This document shows, piece after piece, positions 1 through 12,000 of a stretch of DNA of 64,000 bases. The first letter of the stretch is position 1. Every line of letters starts with the position of its first letter. A program made the position numbers and the translations under genes. The DNA lies in NCBI GenBank assembly GCA_009746045.1, contig RPFO01000448.1:1034565-1098564 (forward strand), written 5' to 3'. The notes beneath the pieces were generated by a model that worked only from the letters and a program-made list of their open reading frames with translations, made no database searches and was not told the DNA's origin. The DNA comes from Mesostigma viride. Lineage: Eukaryota; Streptophyta; Mesostigmatophyceae; Mesostigmatales; Mesostigmataceae.

Positions 1-1
1 G

Positions 2-3000
2 CTCACCGTCAAGGAGCTCACGGGGGACCAGGTACGCGGCCTTGTTCGGCCTGATTCGGCCTGATTCGTCCTTATTCGGCCTTATTGGGCCTTATTCAGT
101 ACAGTACGCTGTATCCGTTCTAGTAGGCATGCTGTCAAGGAGCTCACGGGGGACCACGTACGTGCCCGGGCATGCTTGTAATGCGTTCCTATGAGCCGGT
201 CAGCTGTGACGTATCGATTTTATTATCAGGGATGTTGTTGGCCTACGCGGGGGACCAGGTGTTCATGCAGAGGATGTTTCTCAGCCCAGAAGCTGGTTAG
301 GTATGTTGTATGGATCGACAAGGCGTTGCTGGTAACAAGACAGCAAGGTGCAAGACGCATGGTGTAAGGTTTTTCTTATGTCTACTGGTTCATGATAGCT
401 TATACAATACGAGCACCAAATCAGCCAAGGGGTATCTTAGGGGGACACAGGTGCACCATTCAAGTTATCTTTGGTAAAGCAGCTGGGTGAAGCCTGGTTT
501 TGCTTGGGTCTACACCCCACATTCAATGTGCCGTAGTCCCCACGCTCACACTCTGCAACTTCCGCAATGTTCCTGTTGCAATTCCATTTCCTGCATCCGT
601 GCCATTCCTGCGACTGCGATGGTCCCCGCCTTGCGTGCTCCAGAACTTGTCCAAGTCCCAGATCGAGGCGACGCAGGTCATCGTGACCACGCCCGAGAAG
701 TGGGACATCATCACGCGCAAGAGCGGCGACCGCACGTACACGCAGCTGGTCAAGCTGTTGATCGTGGACGAGGTGCACCTGCTGCACGACGACCGCGGGC
801 CTGTTCTCGAGGCGATTGTCGCGCGCACGGTGCGGCAGATCGAGTCGACGCAGGAGATGATTCGGCTGGTGAGTGCCTGCTGCTGTGTTGATTGTGTCCA
901 GGGTGGTGAGTGATGACTACGGGCAGCAGAATGGTGGGAACGGTTACGATCGACGTGCTGAATGGGCTTGTCCGTGCTGTTGTGTGGGAGCATTTGCGTC
1001 CCTGTTGTGGAACAGCAGGAGGAGCTCACCTTGTCCTATGGTAGGTGTGTAGCCTACCATCTATTAGGTGTGTGTACCTGCTCCCTTGTCCTATGGTAGG
1101 TGTGTAGCCTACCATCTAATAGGTGTGTGTACCTGCTCCCTTGTCCTATGGTAGGTGAGTAGCCTACCATCTATTAGGTGTGTGTACCTGCTCCCTTGTC
1201 CTATGGTAGGTGTGTAGCCTACCATCTAATAGGTGTGTGTACCTGCTCCCTTGTCCTATGGTAGGTGTGTAGCCTACCATCTATTAGGTGTGTGTACCTG
1301 CTCCCTTGTCCTATGGTAGGTGTGTAGCCTGCCATCTAATAGGTGTGTGTACCTGCTCCCTTGTCCTATGGTAGGTGTGTAGCCTGCCATCTAATAGGTG
1401 TGTGTACCTGCTCCCTTGTCCTATGGTAGGTGTGTAGCCTACCATCTAATAGGTGTGTGTACCTGCTCCCTTGTCCTATGGTAGGTGTGTAGCCTGCCAT
1501 CTAATAGGTGTGTGTACCTGCTCCCTTGTCCTATGGTAGGTGTGTAGCCTACCATCTAATAGGTGTGTGTACCTGCTCCCTTGTCCTATGGTAGGTGTGT
1601 AGCCTACCATCTAATAGGTGTGTGTACCTGCTCCCTTGTCCTATGGTAGGTGTGTAGCCTACCATCTAATAGGTGTGTGTACCTGCTCTGCGCCTGACAC
1701 AGGGCACAGGCTGTTGCTGACAGGCATCACTGGATACTACAACCTCATATGAGCTAGCCCGTTGCTTTCTTGTCACCAGTGGGATGTCTCGTGCCCATGG
1801 TAGCGCTTAAATTTATTAATTGTAGCGGGCGTGTGTGAGATACCCTCCCCATGGATAGCCATCCCACAACTGCTATTCCCCATGGATAGCCATCCCACAA
1901 CTGCTATTCCCCGTGGATAGCCATCCCACAACTGCTATTCCCCGTCGATAGCCATCCCACAACTGCTATTCCCCGTCGATAGCCATCCCACAACTGCTAT
2001 TCCCCGTGGATAGCCATCCCACAACTGCTATTCCCCATGGATAGCCATCCCACTATTGCTATTCCCCATGGACCCACAACTGCTATAAGGCAGGGGTGTG
2101 AGCGGTCATGGGGTGCAGCCAATAGCATGGTTCGCAGGCAGTCGCTCTGCCGTGATGCCTTGTTGTACCGGGGAGCGGCGCCTGCACCCGTGACTGGTAA
2201 CGCATGGGGCAAGTGGAGAGAAGGCTTCACTGAATCGTGGCCCTGCTCTGTATGCTAGACGGTTTGCTGAAATGCAGGCCTGGGTGCCATGCGATGCTGG
2301 CAGCCTTGATTGCTTCCACCTGTGCACTGTGGATGGTTTCCGTGGGTGGTGATGGACCACCACTTGGTTGTGCGAGTACCCTTTGTTTCCCGCTCTTTTG
2401 GTGCGGATTCGCTTATTGCTTGGCGCATTGTGCTTATCGCCTGGTGCATCATGTTGTTTGCTGGTGCCATCCCTTGGCTGCCGCCCTGCGCAGGTCGGCC
2501 TGAGTGCCACGCTCCCCAACTTTGAGGACGTGGCCACCTTCTTCCGTGTTGACCCGTCCAAGGGCCTGTTCTACTTTGACAACAGGTGAGCCCGATTCCC
2601 GGCACATGATGCCTAGATTTTCACTACTCTGACAACAGGTGAGCTCCTTGCCCTGCATGCAAGCCATGGCCTGTCACACACAACTCGATCATTCCAAGTT
2701 GCCCTGTTCCATGTTTCCCGGATGCGCTTACCGCATGAAGTGTAGAAAGGACTGTAGAACTCCCTAGGCGTTCTACATTGACAATGGTTGACCCATGGCC
2801 CCTGATTGGTTGTCACGGACGCGCCGGATACGTGCAAGTGGCACCAGCCGGTTTGCTTTTGTATCAACCTGGTAAACCCCTTTTGGAGTGATGGCAGATG
2901 AGGAAGGCATGCAGGTTGTGGCTGCACTTTGGTTGCGCTTGTAATAGTGTCGGCGGCGTATGTGCATCAGTGGGCACTGTAGAAAGTTCATGTCAATAAG

Positions 3001-6000
3001 AGAGGATCGGCATTGCATTGGGGCCATTGAATGGTATGGATTTGCATTTGAATCTTGCACCATCCTTAAAAAGCTAACCTTTGGTATATTAACTGGATGT
3101 CTTGTACTCACTGGTCTCTCCCCCTGTGACCATGCCCGTTGGCCTTACTTTCCTGGCTGTTTTGCATGCGCATCCTGGCCCACGCACATCGGGTCCCCCA
3201 CCTCTGCGTGCACTTGTCTTGCGCAGCTTCCGCCCATGCCCCCTTGCGCAGACGTACATTGGCGTGACCGCCAAGAAGCCACTGCAGCGCTTCCAGATGA
3301 TGAATGACATCTGCTACGAGAAGGTGAGCGGCCTTTGGGTGGTAGGCAGATGAGGAATGGCATCCTCTCCGGGAAGGTGAGCGGTTGTTGCGTGCTAGGG
3401 GCGGAGCCTGCAGGGTGACAGCGCTGGCATTAAGGTGAATCTTGTATGCTGCGGTTGTCCTGGGCATCCACATCAGTGACATGCACCGAGGCAGTCCACA
3501 GCCTTGAGATGATCTTTCCTGTCTGTAGTTACAGCCTCCGAGCTTGCCTTTTTATCCCCGATCACGTACCCAAGCCTGCATGAAGTGTGTGCTTTTATCG
3601 CTTTTCGCTCCCCATTAACTCTCGGCCAGACGCTCCTTTGCCCTTTCCATGACACCATTTTCATTAGCTGCTGTTGGTTTTCGCCATTGTTCTGCTTTGT
3701 ACCACATTGTCCCTGTCATGGCGCATGGCAGGTGATGGAGGCGGCCGGCAAGCACCAAGTGCTCATCTTCGTGCACTCGCGTAAGGAGACCGCCAAGACG
3801 GCCAAGGCGCTGCGCGACGCCGCCATGACCAACGACACGCTCGGCCGTTTCCTCCGGGTTAGTGCCTGGACACCCATGCATGCTGTGCCCATTGTATGAG
3901 ATTGAAGCCCGACTACTTGAAAGTTCCTCGCTGGCTATGCTCCAGTCTTAGCAGCTTGCGGGTGGGCGCGGTCTCATACGAGTTGCATCTCGCTTAGTTT
4001 TGGTGTTTCTGGCATGAAAGATCATCATCAAGATCATCAAGGTCATGGTGCTACGGCTTCTGGTGCTTGGCTTGCGATAATGTTGTGTTCAGATGGCCGG
4101 CGGTGGCCACGTTCACGCCACTGCCGACAGGGAGAATCTGTGTGGCTGCACCGGGAACCTGGCCGCCCTGCTTCCGTGTGGTGCTATTTGTTTCTCCCTG
4201 CGGCTGCGATTTGCCGGTCCAGCCGGGTATAACTCGCCAAGTACCTACAGGATGCTGCAAGCCAGCTGTCACTCTGAACTGCCCCAGCTGATGCCCTTGT
4301 TGGCAAGTTTATGACAAAGCGCCTTGCAACCCCTGCAGGGGGTCGGCCAAGTTGTCAGTAGCAAGTACGTGAGCGTGCGAGGGGTGGCTGGCACATCACC
4401 TGCCTGAGGGGGTGTTCCATGGTTGCACAACTCAAGCAGAAAGCATCGGTCATTGGCACTAACGTTGTTTTTTCAACCTTTTTTTACTTTCCCCTGTACC
4501 CTGTCCCATTTGTTTGGTTTCCTTTCGCTGTGCCTATCACGACGTGACCTGTGGCAGGAGGACAGCGCGAGCCGAGAGATCCTACAGACAGAGGTGGACA
4601 GCTGCAAGAACACCGACCTCAAGGACCTGCTGCCGTACGGGTTTGCCATCCACCACGCAGGCATGGCACGGCCCGACCGCACGCTGGTGGAGGATCTGTT
4701 CGGAGACGGACACATTCAGGTGGGTGGCGACAGGCCATGGCTTGCGTACGTCACGTGTTTTGAGCGCGCTGGGAAGGCTGGTGGCGCCCTGTCTCTCTTC
4801 TGGTGGGGGCAGGGCTTACTGGCAAGCTAGGACGTCAGTGTTAGCTTTGGAGATCAAAGCCTGCAAGCAAGTTTGCTTGTCGACACCATTCAATTCGTTT
4901 CAAGGTTCATCGTAGTCATGGCTCAAGTGTGGCGGACTAGTCCTTTTATCCTTCAACCCAATCCACTGACCCACCCCACAATCGCCTCCCCCACCCCGAC
5001 CCCCACCCGCATCTTTGCCCGCCGACAGGTGCTGGTCTCCACGGCCACCCTCGCGTGGGGTGTCAACCTGCCCGCGCACACGGTCATCATCAAGGGCACG
5101 CAGGTGTACAACCCCGAGCTCGGCGCGTGGGCGGAGTTGTCGTTCCTGGACATCATGCAGATGCTCGGGCGCGCAGGCCGCCCTGCGTTCGACACGTTTG
5201 GCAAGGGCATCGTGATCACGCAGCACAGCGAGCTGCAGTACTACCTGTCACTCATGAACCAGCAGCTGCCGATCGAGAGCCAGTTTGTCAAGAAGCTCGC
5301 CGACAACCTCAACGCCGAGGTGGTCCTGGGCACCCTGGGCAACGCGTGGGAGGCCTCGGCGTGGCTCGGGTACACGTACCTGTACGTGCGCATGCTGCGC
5401 AACCCGGTGCTCTACAGCGTGAGCCCCGAGGAGAAGGAGAGGGACCCGCTGCTCGAGGGGCGGCGCGCGGATCTGGTGCACACCGCCGCCACGCTGCTGG
5501 ACCGGTGCGTGATTGTGCAGGGTGCAAGCACAGGTGAATAGTAGCAGGTAATGTAGGGTGGAAGAGCGTGCGGGACTCCATAGTAGGTGCCCTCGATGTG
5601 GCATGCGATGGTTTGATGGCACGGGCTGGACCGCTGCCTAGGGGAGAGCGTGGGGGCCAGTGCGTGTTATAGGTACACCCCCAGGTATAGGTCTGCGCAA
5701 TACACGGCAGGCTTGGGCTACACGCAGGATTGTGCGTGTGCAAGTCTGTGCAGGGTGGTACAGGGCAGGGTATGCATGGGACGGTGCAGGATATGGAGGA
5801 TGCTGGCCCGATGTTGTTGAGCGATACGGCCGTGCGTGCAGGGTAGTGTGTGATGGTATGCGACACTGTAGGGCACTGGATGGTGGTTTGGACTGTGCTG
5901 TGTGGCCTCATGATGTAGGCGGCGCAGGATGGAATGTGGGGTTGAAGGGGGGGTGCAGGATGGAATGTGCAGTAGATCTTGCAGAGTAGAGTGCATGCGA

Positions 6001-9000
6001 TAGAATGCATGTTAGTAAGATGGCATGCACAAGGAGTGCATGGGATTGAATAGTTAATTAATTGAATTGCATTGAATAATCAATCCAAAGGGTACTTCTA
6101 GGAAGTGTGCACAGGAGGGTACCTCAGTTGTCTAAGTAAAACATGTAGGGTATATGCATAGGGTATATGCAAAGGGTATATGCATGTAGGTTCTGTGTAC
6201 CAGCCAGTCACATATCTTGTGGGACGGATGGGCATCCGTGGGTAGAAACAAGCTGGAAACAAGCTGGGAAAATCTTACAAATCGGGAAAATTTTACGAAT
6301 TGGGTAACCTGCACATGTAAGCATGTTTGAACCCTGATTTGACTTGGCGTGCTCCTTTTGGGTGCGACCCTTCTGCCCCCCCCCCCCCCCCCTCCCCCAA
6401 TGGCATCCTGTTGGGTGCGACCCTCCTGTGTCCCCCCCCCCCGCCCCCTGCCCCTCCAAACGGCATCCCGCAGTCACGGCCTGATCCGCTACGACCGCAA
6501 GGGCGGCGCGCTGCAGGCGACAGACCTGGGCCGCATCGCTTCGCACTACTACGTGACACATGGCACGATCGCGACGTTCCACGAGCACCTCAAGCCGAGC
6601 ATGGGCGAGATCGAGCTGTGCCGCCTCTTCTCGCTGTCGGAGGAGTTCAAGCACATGGGTGTGCGCGAGGAAGAGAAGCTTGAGATGGCCAAGCTGCTGG
6701 AGCGCGTGCCCATCCCCGTCAAGGAGAGCATGGAGGAGCCGAGCGCCAAGATCAACGTGCTGCTGCAGGTGGGCCCAGAGGGGGTGTTTGGGCCGCATGG
6801 GGGTGGGACCTTGGGTTGATTCCTTTCGGTCCTAATGTATTATCCTTCTCTGTTTGTTATTCCCCCATTTGCCATTCGTACCTTCGGCTTTCCAGGGTTA
6901 TTTGTCAGCCCGGTAGCTGGTGATGTGTAAATTTTATGTATCAACAATCTAAATTTTGTGCATCTAATTCTTGCACTTTCCGGTTTCTCCTCTCCCTCGG
7001 CCGGCTTCTCCTCTCCTGTTGGCCCCCACATCACGCGCGTGCCCCCGTCGTGCGCAGGCGTACATCTCGCAGCTCAAGCTCGAAGGGCTGTCCCTCCTCG
7101 GCGACATGTCCTTTGTGACCCAGTCGGCCGGCCGCATCATGCGGGCCATCTTTGAGATCGTGCTGCGCCGTGGTTGGGCGTCACTGGCTGAGAAGGCGCT
7201 CGCGCTCTGCAAGATGGTCGGCCGCCGCATGTGGGCCTCGCAGACACCGCTGAGGCAGTTCCAGGGCTTGCCGGCGGTACGTCTTCCCATGCAGCTCCTT
7301 GTTTGGACATTTTGGTCCGCTTTTGGTTGTCCGTTCTGGCGAACCTGCTTGTTTTGGTCGGGGCGGGTCGGGGCGGGGCGGGGCGGGGCAGGGCGGGGCG
7401 GGGCGGGGCGGGGCGGGGCGGGGCGGGGCGGGGCGGGGCGGGGCGGGGCGGCGGGGCGGGGCGGGGCGGGCGGGCGGGGCGGGGGGGGGGGGGGGGTGGA
7501 GTGGGGGGGGGGGGGGGGGCTGGGCTGGGCTGGGCTGGGCTGGGCTGGGCTGGGCTGGGCTGGGCTGGGCTGGGCTGGGCTGGGTTGGGTTGGGTTGGGT
7601 TGGGTTGTCACATCCGGGTTCGGTTTGACGTCCTGCTTGTTGTCAGTGGTCAGTTGCTACCTGCTGTTTCCATTTGCATGGCTCGTGGCTGCTTGTCAGC
7701 ATACAGGGTCACTGTTGCCAACATGCATGTTCACTGTTGCCAATATGCACGTGAGCGAGTCCTTTCTGGTGTGCTGGAGGCTCATAGTTGACTCAAAGGT
7801 TGTGGTAGCTGCTCCTTGTTCATCCCCCGTCAATCTCCTTGCCGTACGGCTGGTCCATCCCCCTGGTCAATTCCTTCCTTCATGCGCCCCTCCGCCGCAT
7901 GGGGTGGGGTGCGTCTGTTGCGCACCAACCCTGTGCCAGGCGACCGCCATGTGTCATGCGTGGGAGCCAATCTGCACTAGTCCGTTGACTAGTTCTAGTC
8001 CTGGATCATAGGGTCTCGCCCCAGCATGTGCTCTGGGCTGGGGCGGAAATCAGCAGAATAGGCATCATGTCACGCTCTAGGTATCCTCTCACGCTGTAGG
8101 CATAATGTCCCGCTGTAGGCATCATGTCACGCTTTAGGCATCCTCTCCCGCTGTAGGCATCCTCTCACACTAATGGCATCATGTCGGGCTATAGGCATCC
8201 TCTCCCGCTGTAGGCATCCTCTCACGCTCTCCTGCAGATTCTTCCCTCCTAACGCGTTGTACTTTCACTTCACCCACATTCCAACCTTGTCCCTTGTTGG
8301 AATGGCCCTGCGTGTCGACCTTGGCATCCCTGCCCCGCCTGTGTGGCCCTTGCCAGGACATCTTGTCCAAGCTGGAGAAGAAGGACCTGCCGCTGGAGCG
8401 GCTGTACGACCTGTCGAGCGCGGAGCTGGGCGAGCTGGTGCGCGCGCCCAAGATGGGCAAGACGCTGCACCGGCTGGTGCACCAGTTCCCCAAGCTGGAG
8501 CTTGCGGCGCACGTGCAGCCGCTCACACGTGCGCTGTTGCAGGTGGAGCTCACGCTCACGCCCGATTTCCAGTGGGACGAGAAGGTGCACGGCTTTGTGG
8601 AGCCGTTCTGGGTCATCATGATGGACAACGACGGCGAGGTCATCCTCCACCACGAGTACTTTGTGCTCAAGATGCAGGTGGGTGCTGCGTGCGCAACATG
8701 CAGGTGGGTGGGCGTTCGCTCAAGTTGCAGGTGGGCAGCCAGCCCAGTCCTGGTGGGGGGGTAACGGCTCTATCTATTGTGTGATATATCGTGTGGTTAT
8801 CAACTCGATTGGGGGGGGTATCGACTCTATCTATTGTGTGTTCTATCGTGTGGTATCAACTCGATTGGGGGGGTATCGACTCTATCTATTGGGTGATCTA
8901 TCGTGTGGTTATCAACTCAACTGGGGGGGTATCGACTCTATCTATTGTGTGTTCTACGTTTGGTTATCCACTCAATTGGGGGGTATCGACTCTATCTATT

Positions 9001-12000
9001 GTGTTATCTATCGTGTGGTTATCAACTCCATCGGGGGGCGATCGACTCTATCTATTGTGTTATCTATCGTGTGGTTATCAACTCTAGTCCTGGCCAACCC
9101 TCCTGGGAGCTAATGGCATGGGTAACCATCCTGGCAGCAAATGGCTCCCGTACAGGAGTGGTACATCCTACCATCCTTCATACTTTCAGTGCATGTCCAT
9201 TCAACTATATCCTTCATACGTGATATGGGGCGGGCAGTAGTTGGTGGGGTTTGCACGCGTTTGATCCGTCATTTCTTGACCCTTTGGTTACCCCAGGCTG
9301 ACAGGGATGTGTGCCAATCAGGCCAATTAGGCCACTTAAGGGTTGCACTTAAGGATAAATGCATCATGCGGCTGGCTTGTGTGCTTCTCCCCTGGCCGTG
9401 CGGCACGCTGTGGGCGTGTGCGCTGGGTGAGTTGCCCTCTCTATTTGGGTGCTTCTCCACCTGTCCTGCAGACGACTAGTATTTTGACAGTTTGGTTGGA
9501 GGATATGAAGTTTCTAGTGTGTTGGACGTGAAGTACTACTTGAAGTTGACCCCACCAACAGTTGCATGCTTTTCTGGGATTGCGGTGTGTGGGGCCCACG
9601 CACCAGCCAAGAGCATGGCCAGTCTGACATGCCTGTTTTCTGTCCCATGGCTGCCGTGGTACTGCTGCCACACCGCCATGGTCGTGCTCCCACTCGTGTG
9701 CCTTGTAATGCTGCCACTCCGCCACACAGTACGCGGACCAGGACCACACACTCCACTTCACCGTCCCGGTGACCGAGCCGCTCCCTCCGCAGTACTTCAT
9801 CTGGGTCGTGTCCGACCGCTGGATCGGCTCCGAGGCGCTGCTGCCTGTCTCCTTTCGCCACCTCATCCTGCCGGAGAAGTACCCGCCGCCGACGGAGCTG
9901 CTGGACCTGCAGCCGCTGCCGGTGTCAGCGCTGCGCAACGCTGAGTTTGAGGCGCTCTATGCTGGCTCGTTCCAGCACTTCAACCCGATCCAGACGCAGG
10001 TGCGCGCCTGCGTAGCTGTGCGAGGCAGCGGCTTTGTAGAGTGATGGGAATTTGCTTGTACACTCGTACAGTTCCCTTCTATGTGCGTGCGCTTGGTGCT
10101 GGTGGCAATGCGGGTCATAGTGGCGTTTGTTGATGCGCTGTGTGCTTGTTTGCTCGGTAATCTGTTTGTGATGGGGAGTTCAAGCCGCCGGAGCGTCTAT
10201 GCGCTTACTACACAGGTTTTGAGGTGGTGCCTTGTGTGTTCAATGAAGCCAGTGGTGCAACCCGTTGTCCGATGCTCAGGAGCTTGACCAGCCTGCTGGC
10301 CAGTGGCTTGCAAAGGCTGCACTAAAGCGCATTTGGATGGCTATGTAGCACTGATGAATGACTAGGATTGAAAGCTTTATCGAAAAAGTTTTTTTGTGCT
10401 AGATCTAGTTGGAAAGAATCGGAGGTCTCAAATGACTGTCTGTGGCCGCGCTGCACCCCTGGTGGCTCCCCTGCCAGGTGTTCACGTGCCTGTTCAACAC
10501 GGACGACAACGCGCTGGTAGCGGCGCCCACGGGGAGCGGGAAGACCATCTGCGCTGAGTTCGCCATCCTGCGCGCGCTGCACAAGGCCAGCGAGGGCGCG
10601 GGCACCGGCAAGTGCGTCTACGTGGCGCCGCTGGAGGCCATCTGCAAGGAGCGGCTGGCGGACTGGCAGGCCAAGTTCGGCGCGCAGCTGGGTGTCCAGG
10701 TGGCGATGCTCAGCGGTGACACAGCGCGCGACCTCAAGCTGCTGGACAAGGCGCAGATCTTGATCAGCACACCCGCGCACTGGGACATGCTTTCCCGCCA
10801 GTGGAAGCGGCGCAAGAGCGTGCAGAGCCTCGCGCTATTCGTCGTCGACGAGCTGCACCTGATTGGCGGCGAGAGCGGGCCCGTGGTGGAGATCATCACA
10901 TCGCGCATGCGCTACATCGCCAGCCAGACGGACCAGCCCATCCGCATCGTGGGCCTGTGCTCCTCGCTCGCCAACGCAAAGGACCTGGGAGAGTGGATCG
11001 GAGCCTCCTCGCATGGTGAGTGGCAGGCGCTGGCGCGAAACTGATGAGAGCTGCGAAGTGTTGCCAGTTCTCTCACTGTCAATGTACGAAACTAGTGCCA
11101 CCCTTCGCCCTTCCTGTGTGCTGCCGGACATTGGTGGCTTCCCCGTGCTGATTTGCTTGTTTATGACATTCAAGTGGCGGAGGCGAATGCTCGAGCGCAT
11201 ATTGTCCGTGGTGCCATCACCCAAGGTCGCCGCTGGTTGTGACTGCCGGCAGGTCGCCCAGATCGCTGGTGGAGGGCAAGGGTCCTCTCTTTACTTTTGA
11301 CCCATGAGGCATCTCTTGCTGCAGCGGTCGGGAGATGAGGTTTTCCCTTCTAACATTGTGATCCTGGTGAGTGCTGAGGCTTCTCGTTCCTTATCACGGT
11401 GGGGCTATCCCAGTATCTCGTCTCTGTACTGTGTTGTCTTGCTTACGGTTCATCTGCGTTAATGCTGCGTGGACCGGTGTGCCCGCAGGCCTGTTCAACT
11501 TCCACCCAGGTGTCCGCCCAGTACCCCTGGAGATCCACATCCAGGGGCTGGACATCACCAACCTGGAGGCCCGCATGCAGGTATTTATTGCCCTCTTGCC
11601 CTCTTTCTGGACACAAGAATGTGCTCACGACAGCAATCTCCACCCAGCTGCACGGTGCGGGCGTCTATCATCATGGTTGGTGACTGCTGTGTGCAGTCTG
11701 GAAGATACCTTCCCCGGCGTCTGCCGTGGCCAGCGACGAATATTTCAGTCAGGACCATACAACCACAGGCAGAGGCTGCCAAGTGTTGCTGTAGTGCTTC
11801 TTGGAAATGGCTACCTGGCATTACTAGGCGTGCTTGGATTCCAAGCGGGATGTAACTGGGGATTTGCTGTTCTTCTCAGTCCCGAGAATGCGCAACGTTT
11901 TTGTGCTTTTTAATGTCTATCAAGCAGAAACCCTTTTTATTGGGAACAAAGTAAGTAAACCCTTTGCTGGGGCTTGTATGATCTGGTTTTGTGTATAAGA

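Larger units (their letters stand above)
2..5504 (+). other. BRR2: BRR2 exons 1-7: helicase cassette 1, RecA1 end and RecA2
   Basis: Exon 2 carries the DExH box as DEVHLLHD. Exon 3 has motif III as SATLPN. Exon 5 has the FVHSRKET segment, exon 6 [11 protein letters not shown], and exon 7 motif V ([15 protein letters not shown]) and motif VI (QMLGRAGRP). In the family this N-terminal cassette is the catalytically active one that loads on U4 snRNA; all core motifs visible here look intact. Exon 7 is the longest of this block (476 nt) and ends in phase 2 at ACCG|GTGCGT. Its junction to exon 8 gives the expected LLDR-HGLIRYD. Confidence 0.93.
6474..9999 (+). other. BRR2: BRR2 exons 8-11: winged helix and first Sec63 unit
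   Basis: Exon 8 begins the winged-helix/Sec63 part ([19 protein letters not shown], then [11 protein letters not shown]). Exon 9 holds [13 protein letters not shown] and the ratchet-helix region. Exon 10 carries [11 protein letters not shown] and the Ig/FN3-like part with [10 protein letters not shown]. Exon 11 ends in HFNPIQTQ, the Q-motif-like lead into cassette 2. The Sec63 unit wraps RNA leaving the RecA domains. No frameshift or lost block is seen. The flanking introns 7, 9 and 10 are rich in simple repeats. Confidence 0.92.

Noticed and set aside
437-1029. Overlapping ORFs on both strands at BRR2 exon 2
   Set aside because: Only the frame with VTTPEKWD and DEVHLLHD matches BRR2; the others are antisense or out of frame and cross splice sites.
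7582-7606. Telomere-like (GGGTT)n stretch
   Set aside because: Only about five units at the edge of a longer G-rich microsatellite inside an intron, with a unit order that does not match TTAGGG or TTTAGGG.
6964-8011. Gly/Ala/Trp- or Pro-rich ORFs of up to 346 codons
   Set aside because: They arise from the G-rich microsatellite in intron 9 together with real exon 9; only 7058-7276 is coding.
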